Positions 23,897 through 30,440 of a DNA stretch of 30,440 nt are shown here, in pieces. The first letter of the stretch is position 1, and the number at the start of each line of letters is the position of its first letter. The translations under genes and the position numbers were made by a program. The DNA is from Roseivirga sp. UBA6061 (lineage in GTDB: Bacteria > Bacteroidota > Bacteroidia > Cytophagales > Cyclobacteriaceae), in NCBI GenBank assembly GCA_002427745.1, contig DIYF01000114.1:1-30440 (forward strand), in the 5' to 3' direction. The notes under the pieces were generated by a model. That model was not told the origin of the DNA. It did no database searches and was given only the letters and a program-made list of their open reading frames with translations.

Positions 23897-26800
23897 TCTC
23901 TCAGAAACCTTTTTCCAGGCCTTTGATTCTTCAAGCTCGCCAAACCATTTTCTTGTATCTCCATTTCTAAGTAGGATCAAATGCTTGTCGCTTCTGGGCT
24001 GTTGATACCGTTTTATATCGCGCCCGGCCAAAAATGGCTTTATAATTTCGGTACTTTTTGTATCCTCCTTAATGAGCTCTTCTCTTGTTTCTGCATCAAT
24101 CACAAAGGCTTCATTAAAGCCAGTTTTGATACCATAGAAGATTTTCCCATTTACATATTCATGGAGAGGTGTACCATTCGATCCAAGTTTTTCCAAAAGG
24201 TTTTGAACGTTCTCGTCCGCCAAGGTCCAGCCATTTTCAGGCAACAGGCTTTGGTTTACCTCAAACTTGTTTTCTGTGATATAGGAAGCTAAGGAAGTAT
24301 CAAAGTTGAGTGTTTGAATGTCCGCTGAAGAAAAGGTTTTGGTCTTATTTTCCTGCTTAGTCATTTGCCAAATGCAGGGGTAGGTGGTGGCTTCTTCAAA
24401 TACGGGTAAATCTCCAAAGTCCACAATGGAATTAATGGTGAAGTCACTTACCCAGTTTCTCAGGTTTTTACCATAGCCGGCCCGCATCCACTTGTTAGGC
24501 AAAATGTAGACGAACTGGCCTCCATCGGTCAATATGTTCATACCCCTTTCTACAAAGTACACAAAGAGGTCGGCTGTGCCCGCATAGGTTTGGTACTGCT
24601 GCTGTAGGTAGGGTTTGTCTGAAGAAAAAGCTTCCTGCCTGATATAAGGCGGGTTCCCTATCACTACATCAAAGCCCAAAAAGTCGCCCGTATCGCTGAG
24701 TACTTCGGGAAATTCAAAGCGCCATTCAAAGGCATTTTCAAAAACCTTGTTGCTTTTAATCTCTTCTATTTCGGCCGTTAGCTTATTCAGTGCTTTTTCT
24801 ACCTTTTCCGTTTCCTTTAGTCTCTTTTTCTTCTGGGCGGCACTTTCCTCAAAGAGGCCCGTTTGGGTAAGGTTATACAGCTGACCTGCCAGCATATTTT
24901 TGCGTTTGATCTTAGGGTCGCTCTTGCTGATCTCGGTGCGAAAGTCGTTTTTGATCTGGTCTATTAGCTGTTCCAGCCCGTGCTTTTCTTCCTTACCCCG
25001 GGCCTGCTTGTAGTCCCTTACAAAGCCCTTGTAAGCCTCAATATCCCACTTTACACTTTTGAGTATGCCACTCAGGTCTTCTTCCAGCCCGAAGCGACTG
25101 ATCAGTGAGTTACCGGTTTTGATGTTGATATCTATGTTGGGCAGGGTTTCCAGAACCCTAACGTCACTGCGAACCCCAGAGGGTGAAGCAGTCTCCTCAT
25201 TAAGATCGCTTCGGTCGTTCCTTCCTCGCGCTGACGTGTTGTTATTAGGGGATTTATAATAGGCGCTTTTGAGCAGTTCTATCCACAGCCGCAGGCGGCA
25301 GATCTTTACCGAGTTGGGGTTGATGTCTACCCCAAAGAGGCAGTTTTCTATCAGGGTTTGCTTTTCGTGAAAGAGCGTCTCCTGTACCCGTTGACTTTCT
25401 TTGCTATTGGGGTTGTAGGCAAAGAACTCCCCGTCATCGTTGGTTATGATCAGCTCATCATTTACTACCTCCACGGCATAATCACGCAGGGTTTTACCCT
25501 CCCGATCTTGCAGTATTTTCAGCTCGCTCTTGATGGCAATGACCTCATTGAGGGCCGATACCAGAAAGTGGCCCGAGCCTACGGCAGGGTCGCAAATCTT
25601 CAGGCTGTTGATAAGCGCATTGGCCTGGGGCTTGTCTTCTATTTTATCGTAAAGCTTATCGAATGCTTTGAGCTGCCAGCCATAGTGATCGTTGAACTTT
25701 TGCAGCACGGCCCGCCTGATAGTTTCCCGGCACATATACATGGTGATAAAGCCGGGGGTGAAGAAGGAGCCGTCTTTATAGCCATTGATTTTTTCAAAGA
25801 TGAGACCCAGTACAGAGGCGTTGATCAGTGTCTTCTTTTCTTCCTGTATTTCTTCCCCGCCTTCAGAGCTAAAGTCGTAGGCATTGAGAAATTCAAACAG
25901 GTAGGCGATGGTGCTGAGTTGACCACTGCGTTTTTTGCCGTTACTATCGGTAAGCACGGTTTGGCTGAGTAGGGGAAGCTCCTGCTCATCACGCAGGTTG
26001 CTGATAAAGAGCGTGGCCTTTTCCAGCTTATTGGGCTCAAAGAGCGAGCTGTTGAGGTAGGGTACCCGGGCAAATTTTTCCAGGGCTTCTTCTCCGCGCT
26101 CTTCATAGTTTTTGGCCAGCACATCAAAGAAGAGGCTGTCCAGGTCATCGAAGTTTTGAATATGGCCGGTGTCCAGAAAGCCATAAGACTTGTCGCTATG
26201 ATAAGTGATCATTTGGGCTTCCAGTAACTTGAGAAAGAGCACCCGGTTTACCCAGGTAATCACCAGCTCAAGTCCTACACCAAAAAGCTGATCTTCTTTA
26301 GCGGCCCCGAATTGTGTAGGGTTGTCTACTTCGTACAGCAGGTCGCGTTTATCCAGTTGGCGAATGGCATTTTCCAGCAGAGAGCCCTCATCTCGTTTGC
26401 CTTTGGCTTTGCGGCCAATCACTTTTTTGCCACCCTCTTTGGTTTCTTCCAGACCAATGATGTGCAGCAGTTCTGCATAGAACTTTTTGTTCAGGCTGTT
26501 GCTGTCGTTTACAAAGGGCAGCTTGAGCAGGTGCTCGGCAGAAAGCACCTTGTAAAGGTGAATCAGCTTGGTTTCACCCGCTCTGGCTTCACTTTTCAGG
26601 GCTTTTTCATAGTCGGCCAGGATGAAGTGCGTGAAGGAGATTTCTCCCTCCAGCTCATCCAGAAAGTTTTTGGCTATGTTTTGATAGAAGAAGGAAGTAT
26701 TGGCTGAGCCCAGTCGGCCCGCCTCAAAATCTTCAAACTGTTTGACCAGCTTCTTGTTCTGGGCAAAGAGCTTTTCAAATACCTGGGCATCAAAAATAAA

Positions 26801-27232
26801 CCACTCGTGCACATTGGTGGCTATCAGGTGTTTGATCTCCAGGTTCTTTTCCGTGATGCGCTCCCGCAGATAGTAGAGCATGAACTCATGAAAGGCCTTG
26901 CGATTCAGGTTATCCACAGATACCATCTCGGCCTTGTTGGAAGGCCGCTTGGCCTCCATGATCACCCCTACCGTATCACTGCTTTTGGGTCCGTTAAAGA
27001 TGGCCCAGTCTATACGGTCTTTTACATTAAAGTGGTAAGCCTCACCGAAGTAGGTTTTCTTTAGAAAATCGCGGATTTCGGTTTTCAGGTTTTCCTCGTC
27101 CTTTACATCGTCTACCTGCCCTGTAAGATGTAGCAAATTGGCTTTAAAGCTATCCACCTCTTTCCTGAACGGCTTTACTCTTCTGAATGCCTGGTTCAGG
27201 GCTTTGCGAGGTTTGAGGGGGTGGAGAAGCAT
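23894..27232 (-). CDS. type IIG restriction-methylation enzyme, Eco57I-like (nuclease and methyltransferase part, truncated by a stop)
   Basis: The 1112 visible residues contain an N-terminal PD-(D/E)xK nuclease (Asp75 in DRIDWAIFNG, Glu93-Ala-Lys95 in VIMEAKRPS), a helical linker, and an N6-adenine methyltransferase. Motif I is DPAVGSGHFL at 548-557 and motif IV is NPPY at 860-863. The start of the target-recognition region follows. Such enzymes cut and methylate DNA with one polypeptide of about 1000-1300 residues; with the downstream fragment the full length would be 1296. The TAA removes about 180 residues of specificity domain, which probably abolishes site recognition. Residues of about 666-691 are encoded by a REP-like palindrome, an insertion near the methyltransferase core. 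The gene lies 26 bases after the YhcG-like gene. Confidence 0.92.
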   Translation of the reverse strand: MLLHPLKPRKALNQAFRRVKPFRKEVDSFKANLLHLTGQVDDVKDEENLKTEIRDFLKKTYFGEAYHFNVKDRIDWAIFNGPKSSDTVGVIMEAKRPSNKAEMVSVDNLNRKAFHEFMLYYLRERITEKNLEIKHLIATNVHEWFIFDAQVFEKLFAQNKKLVKQFEDFEAGRLGSANTSFFYQNIAKNFLDELEGEISFTHFILADYEKALKSEARAGETKLIHLYKVLSAEHLLKLPFVNDSNSLNKKFYAELLHIIGLEETKEGGKKVIGRKAKGKRDEGSLLENAIRQLDKRDLLYEVDNPTQFGAAKEDQLFGVGLELVITWVNRVLFLKLLEAQMITYHSDKSYGFLDTGHIQNFDDLDSLFFDVLAKNYEERGEEALEKFARVPYLNSSLFEPNKLEKATLFISNLRDEQELPLLSQTVLTDSNGKKRSGQLSTIAYLFEFLNAYDFSSEGGEEIQEEKKTLINASVLGLIFEKINGYKDGSFFTPGFITMYMCRETIRRAVLQKFNDHYGWQLKAFDKLYDKIEDKPQANALINSLKICDPAVGSGHFLVSALNEVIAIKSELKILQDREGKTLRDYAVEVVNDELIITNDDGEFFAYNPNSKESQRVQETLFHEKQTLIENCLFGVDINPNSVKICRLRLWIELLKSAYYKSPNNNTSARGRNDRSDLNEETASPSGVRSDVRVLETLPNIDINIKTGNSLISRFGLEEDLSGILKSVKWDIEAYKGFVRDYKQARGKEEKHGLEQLIDQIKNDFRTEISKSDPKIKRKNMLAGQLYNLTQTGLFEESAAQKKKRLKETEKVEKALNKLTAEIEEIKSNKVFENAFEWRFEFPEVLSDTGDFLGFDVVIGNPPYIRQEAFSSDKPYLQQQYQTYAGTADLFVYFVERGMNILTDGGQFVYILPNKWMRAGYGKNLRNWVSDFTINSIVDFGDLPVFEEATTYPCIWQMTKQENKTKTFSSADIQTLNFDTSLASYITENKFEVNQSLLPENGWTLADENVQNLLEKLGSNGTPLHEYVNGKIFYGIKTGFNEAFVIDAETREELIKEDTKSTEIIKPFLAGRDIKRYQQPRSDKHLILLRNGDTRKWFGELEESKAWKKVSER
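25162..25236. repeat. 75-bp REP-like palindromic element inside the type IIG gene
   Basis: The ends CGTCA (25162-25166) and TGACG (25232-25236) are inverted. Inside, GCGA pairs with TCGC, GAAGC pairs with GCTTC, and TCT pairs with AGA. A side hairpin ACCC-CAGA-GGGT lies in the left arm. This is the cruciform layout of REP-type elements, and its GCGAGG and CGAAGC core words recall the intergenic repeats at 2990-3100 and 10824-10934. It is exactly 25 codons long, so the frame is kept. Confidence 0.8.
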
Positions 27233-27258
27233 GGTTTAAATTAAAGTATTATTGTGGT

Positions 27259-28854
27259 TTATGCATTGCGGTTTTCCAGAGATGTGATCATTTCGAATAC
27301 CTGAGAAGCGATGTTATCTGCTATCAATGTTGCAAAATCTTCAATTTCTCGTTTTGACGGAACCTGATGGTAAAGCCACTCTTTATGGGGTTTTCTATCA
27401 TGCTTGTAATGAAGTTGATATTTTAACTCCTGAAAATTGAGATGGAAGCCTTGATATACCTGAAAAGCTTCTGTTCCCGCTGGCATAAACCCATCGAAGT
27501 TAATACTCACACCAATTTTATAGACGTTGGACTCCTCTTGCAGCTTTTTTTCAAAATCTTCCTTTTTATAAAAACCATGGCTGATGACATCGAAAGTAGT
27601 TCTGTTATACTTAAACATTGCTCTTAACTCCTCGGTCTTTTCCATTATCTGATCATAAAGTGGGTACAGGAACCTTTGTGCAAGGGTGACTATATGCTCT
27701 TTGGTTTTGTGTTCTTTAACAGGTTCATTTTTGAGACTGGCCACTTTTTGCCTGATGGCTTCAAGTTTTTGTTCCAAAGGAGATATATGGATTTCAATTT
27801 CCTTTTCTAGTTCTTTTTCAAGCTCTTCTACTGTAGGTAGACCCTCTTTTAAATTATCAGGTAGTGCCTTACTCAGTTGATAGCCGGCTACACCTAGCGG
27901 TTTATCAACACCCTTAAGAGAATATTCTATGACCGTCTGGTTGGGTGTTTTACACAGCAAAACTCCCATTGTGGGTGCGTCTTGATCCGTCCGGATTTGT
28001 GCATCAACAGTATTGACATAAAAGTTGAGTTTCCCGGCATACTCCGGTTTAAATTCACCTACTTTCAGTTCGAATACTACATAGCAGTGGAGTTTGGTAT
28101 TGTAAAAAAGGAGATCAAGAAAATAGTCACTGCCTTCTACTTCCAGATTATACTGATTGCCCACATAAGCAAAACCTTTGCCCAACTCCAACAAGAACTT
28201 TTTCATATTATGAATCAAAGCATTTTCCAGATCCCTCTCGCGCATTTGATCTCCAAGCGACAAAAAATCAAAGACATAAGGGCTTTTGATGGTTTCAATG
28301 GCAAGATCTGACTGACCTGGGGCTAGAGTAGATTTGAAATTTGTGATAGCGGCTCCTTGCCGTTTGTAAAGCTCACTTTCAATTTGCGTAAGCATAACAT
28401 TGCGGCTCCAACCATTTTCTACCGTCTTGTGGATGTAGAAAAGTCGCTGTTTCTCGTCTTTTACTTTCTCTAGGAGTGTGATATGATGATACCATGTTAA
28501 TTGTGCAAGGGGTACTTGCACTTTTGAATCCATGGCCTGTTTTCCCCCTTTTCCTATTTGTGCAGGCGGCACTTGCACAATTTGATCTGGATAAGTTTCG
28601 GCAAAGGCCCGCATGTATTTCAGATTCCTTTCTGACAGGCCTTTCATATCAGGAAACTCAGACCTCAGATCATTGGCCAGGCGTTTGATCACTTTTGTGC
28701 CCCAACCTTCCGCGGCCTGCTGATCGAGTATTGTTTTGCCAATTTCCCAATATAATAGCAGCAATTGCTCGTTTACGACTATGCTGGTTTTTTGGCGAGC
28801 CTGCTTTATGCTTTCCTTTAATGAATTTAAAATATAGTCGTATGTATTTAGCAT
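27259..28854 (-). CDS. YhcG-type PD-(D/E)xK nuclease (DUF1016) with C-terminal extension
   Basis: The protein has 531 residues. Residues 1-150 are the DUF1016 N-terminal domain (LLLLYWEIGKTI, GLSERNLKYMRAFAE, ENGWSRNVMLTQIES). Residues 190-335 are the YhcG nuclease domain with Asp247 in DYFLDLLFYN and Glu262-Leu-Lys264 in VVFELKVGEFKPEYAGKLNFYV. YhcG proteins are usually about 340-380 residues, and here about 170 more follow: an acidic coiled coil (EELEKELEKEIE) and a domain with FDVISHGFYKKEDF and HKEWLYHQVPSKREIEDFA that I do not recognise. YhcG genes often lie beside restriction-modification systems. It is the first gene of the minus-strand operon with the type IIG and KAP genes. A possible -7 element (TATTTTG) lies about 20 bases before the ATG. 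Confidence 0.9.
   Translation of the reverse strand: MLNTYDYILNSLKESIKQARQKTSIVVNEQLLLLYWEIGKTILDQQAAEGWGTKVIKRLANDLRSEFPDMKGLSERNLKYMRAFAETYPDQIVQVPPAQIGKGGKQAMDSKVQVPLAQLTWYHHITLLEKVKDEKQRLFYIHKTVENGWSRNVMLTQIESELYKRQGAAITNFKSTLAPGQSDLAIETIKSPYVFDFLSLGDQMRERDLENALIHNMKKFLLELGKGFAYVGNQYNLEVEGSDYFLDLLFYNTKLHCYVVFELKVGEFKPEYAGKLNFYVNTVDAQIRTDQDAPTMGVLLCKTPNQTVIEYSLKGVDKPLGVAGYQLSKALPDNLKEGLPTVEELEKELEKEIEIHISPLEQKLEAIRQKVASLKNEPVKEHKTKEHIVTLAQRFLYPLYDQIMEKTEELRAMFKYNRTTFDVISHGFYKKEDFEKKLQEESNVYKIGVSINFDGFMPAGTEAFQVYQGFHLNFQELKYQLHYKHDRKPHKEWLYHQVPSKREIEDFATLIADNIASQVFEMITSLENRNA
28501..28578. repeat. two palindromic 21-bp repeats in the YhcG-like gene
   Basis: Two related 21-base units start at 28501 and 28558, exactly 57 bases (19 codons) apart. 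Each is a near-palindrome: GTGCAAG (28503-28509) with CTTGCAC (28515-28521), and TTGTGCA (28558-28564) with TGCACAA (28574-28580). They encode VQVPPAQ and VQVPLAQ in a variable loop of the DUF1016 domain. Confidence 0.75.
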
Positions 28855-28969
28855 AAATTATTATTACGCAAAATAGGAAAAACAATAATAAGAATGAGTC
28901 AATATTATACTTCCGGATTTATAAATGAATTTCATCATTTGGTTGTGAATGCAGATAACACAAATCCCC

Positions 28970-28977
28970 TATCTTTA
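28970..28977 (+). promoter_or_regulatory. possible -7 element of the thioredoxin-fold gene
   Basis: TATCTTTA matches the Bacteroidota TAnnTTTG consensus in all but the last base and lies 19 bases before the ATG at 28997. The nearest upstream TTG is 24 bases away, too far for an ideal -33 box, so this is tentative. Confidence 0.35.
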
Positions 28978-28996
28978 TTAAGTCAACCCTACCCTT

Positions 28997-30412
28997 ATGT
29001 GTCGCTCCATCCTCACCCTTGCCTTACTTGGTTGTAGCCTGCTGGCTATGGGGCAGTCGCGTATTAAGGGACAGATCAAGAACTATTACGGTACTTTTCT
29101 TCAGCTGCACCTGCCTCAGAAGGGCGAGGATATACCAGCTAAAACCTATCGCCTGAGCATTGATGAGGAAGGGCGTTTTAATGCCCCGTTGCCTGTTTTT
29201 GGCAGTGGCTTTGTGCGCTTTTACCATTTTGGAGATGGGGCAGAGCTGCGCTTCTGGGTTTCTCCCGGTAGTGATGATGAAATAACATTTGACTGGGATG
29301 AACCCCGGCTTACTTTTCAATTTTCCGGAACCCATGCCGTGATCAATGATTACCTGAATTCAGGCAACCTTTTGCGTACAGATAATCCTGAAAAAGAAGA
29401 ATGGGTACAAGGCATGTGGAAAGGCACAGGAGATGCATCGAGCTTTATAGAGGCTGTGAACTATCAGAAATCTATGGAGCAAAAGAATGTCGGGGCATTA
29501 CAGCAGTTTGAAGATATTGACCCGGCCTTCTATGATCTGGCCATTAAAGAAGCAGATTACTTTTGGGACTATATCGCCCTGAGTGTGCTTATTCAAGAGG
29601 GCAAGCTGGACCTTGAGTCAGAGGCCTTGCAAAGCCTGAAGCGCGAAAGCCTCAATGACCCCGCAGCCTGCAAAAGCCGCTATTACTTTCTGCACCTGGA
29701 GCGGTACTTCCAACAGCTCTATCCGGAGGTAGATCATCGTGATGTAGCTGAGAGATCGGCCGCACACCTGAAAGAGCCTGTGCTCCAATATTACCTGGCC
29801 AATCACCTGTATTGGCATGGCTTCTATGGCAACAGGCATTATTCTCTGGTACCTGCCCTGGTAGATTTTGAAAAGGCCTACCCCAAATCTGTGTCCCTGG
29901 ACCTGTTACATGAAAAAATAGATCGTCTGGAAGACCGCTATGAAATGTCTAAAAAGCCTATTACGGAAGATATGGTGATTTTTGAGGATACAGGTGCTTT
30001 CAACTCCATTGAATCTGTGATTGAAAAGTACAAGGGAGAGGTACTGTACTTTGATATGTGGGCCTCCTGGTGTGGCCCCTGTAAAGAAGAATTTAAGGTG
30101 AGGTACAGGCAACCTCTGAATGAGTTTATTGAAGGCAAGCCGGTCAGGGTAATTTACCTGTCGATTGACAGAGATGAGGCACAGGCCAAATGGATCAGAG
30201 ACGTCAAAAGAAACCGACTCAACTCGATAAACATCAGGACCTCCGCGAAATGGATACCGAACTTATTGGAATTTCTGGGAATACCATTCGGTAAACCCTT
30301 TGGGATTCCACGCTATTTTATCGTAGATAAGACAGGAAAGCTGGTGAATGCCAATGCCCCCCGCCCGAGTGAGATTACCCTGCTGCAAAATGAACTGGCG
30401 AAGTATCTGTAG
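28997..30412 (+). CDS. exported TlpA/ResA-like thioredoxin-fold protein
   Basis: The protein has 471 residues. The first 20 (MCRSILTLALLGCSLLAMGQ) form a signal peptide; Cys12 could also serve as a lipobox, so it may be periplasmic or lipid-anchored. Residues of about 22-100 are a beta-rich DUF4369-like domain (IKGQIKNYYGTFLQLHL). A helical region follows, then the thioredoxin fold from about 330, with WASWCGPCKEEF (Cys359, Cys362), YLSIDRD, and the cis-Pro region GIPRYFIVDKTGKLV. The active-site CGPC suggests a disulfide oxidoreductase of the TlpA/ResA group, common in Bacteroidota. It is unrelated to the defence genes and marks the right border of the island. The substrate is unknown. Confidence 0.92.
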   Translation: MCRSILTLALLGCSLLAMGQSRIKGQIKNYYGTFLQLHLPQKGEDIPAKTYRLSIDEEGRFNAPLPVFGSGFVRFYHFGDGAELRFWVSPGSDDEITFDWDEPRLTFQFSGTHAVINDYLNSGNLLRTDNPEKEEWVQGMWKGTGDASSFIEAVNYQKSMEQKNVGALQQFEDIDPAFYDLAIKEADYFWDYIALSVLIQEGKLDLESEALQSLKRESLNDPAACKSRYYFLHLERYFQQLYPEVDHRDVAERSAAHLKEPVLQYYLANHLYWHGFYGNRHYSLVPALVDFEKAYPKSVSLDLLHEKIDRLEDRYEMSKKPITEDMVIFEDTGAFNSIESVIEKYKGEVLYFDMWASWCGPCKEEFKVRYRQPLNEFIEGKPVRVIYLSIDRDEAQAKWIRDVKRNRLNSINIRTSAKWIPNLLEFLGIPFGKPFGIPRYFIVDKTGKLVNANAPRPSEITLLQNELAKYL

Positions 30413-30415
30413 GTT

Positions 30416-30440
30416 TCGGTAATCGGTAATCGGTAATCGG
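30416..30440. repeat. 7-bp tandem repeat at the window edge
   Basis: TCGGTAA is repeated three times, followed by TCGG at the right end of the window. The array starts three bases after the stop of the thioredoxin-fold gene and probably continues outside. Its length may vary between strains. Confidence 0.85.

Noticed and set aside
25358..25972. A 204-residue plus-strand open frame opposite the type IIG gene
   Set aside because: The minus strand here encodes well-conserved methyltransferase sequence including motif I, so this frame is a by-product.
15973..28854. Integrase, transposase or tRNA attachment site flanking the defence island
   Set aside because: No recombinase gene, tRNA or matching direct repeats could be recognised at either border, so the mode of acquisition is unknown.

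Overview
The window looks like the chromosome of a gliding-type Bacteroidota bacterium, probably a Cytophagales relative. The evidence is two SprB-repeat surface proteins with gliding-motility-type C-terminal sorting domains, two PorP/SprF-type proteins that are partners of the type IX secretion system (T9SS), a nuclease with a T9SS type A-like C-terminus, mostly weak ribosome binding sites, and one good Bacteroidota-type -7 promoter element (TAnnTTTG). The genus cannot be fixed from the sequence alone.

Layout. (1) Positions 2-10934 hold two consecutive surface modules, each an SprB-repeat protein followed within a few bases by a PorP/SprF protein. The first SprB-like gene is cut by the left window edge; the second is 2058 residues with about 24 repeats. 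A 111-bp repeat, 104/111 identical, follows each PorP gene. (2) Positions 11009-15553 (minus) encode a large secreted nuclease: lamin-tail-like modules, an OB-fold-like region, an endonuclease/exonuclease/phosphatase domain and a T9SS sorting domain. A strong hairpin closes the convergent gap. (3) Positions 15973-28854 form a dense defence island. (4) Positions 28997-30412 (plus) encode an exported thioredoxin-fold protein, and the window ends inside a 7-bp tandem repeat.

The defence island contains three gene sets. Set A is two tandem Xre regulators (plus strand, downstream of a palindrome), facing a translationally coupled minus-strand operon of a small wHTH-like protein, a GIY-YIG nuclease with a RAMA/DUF4357-like tail, and a compact PD-(D/E)xK protein, with no methyltransferase of its own. 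Set B is an Abi_2 (HEPN) protein overlapping a PD-(D/E)xK nuclease, behind a recognisable promoter and a structured 5' leader. Set C is a YhcG-type PD-(D/E)xK nuclease with an unusual C-terminal extension, a type IIG (Eco57I-like) restriction-methylation enzyme, and a membrane-anchored KAP P-loop NTPase.

The most striking observations are in set C. The type IIG gene is interrupted by one in-frame TAA exactly where its family has a tyrosine before Pro-Ala-Ile, which suggests a recent nonsense mutation, a switch or a sequencing error. The same gene carries a 75-bp REP-like palindromic element inserted in frame. Sets A and B are the best candidates for poorly described defence systems. Functions are inferred from motifs visible in the sequence; no database search was done.
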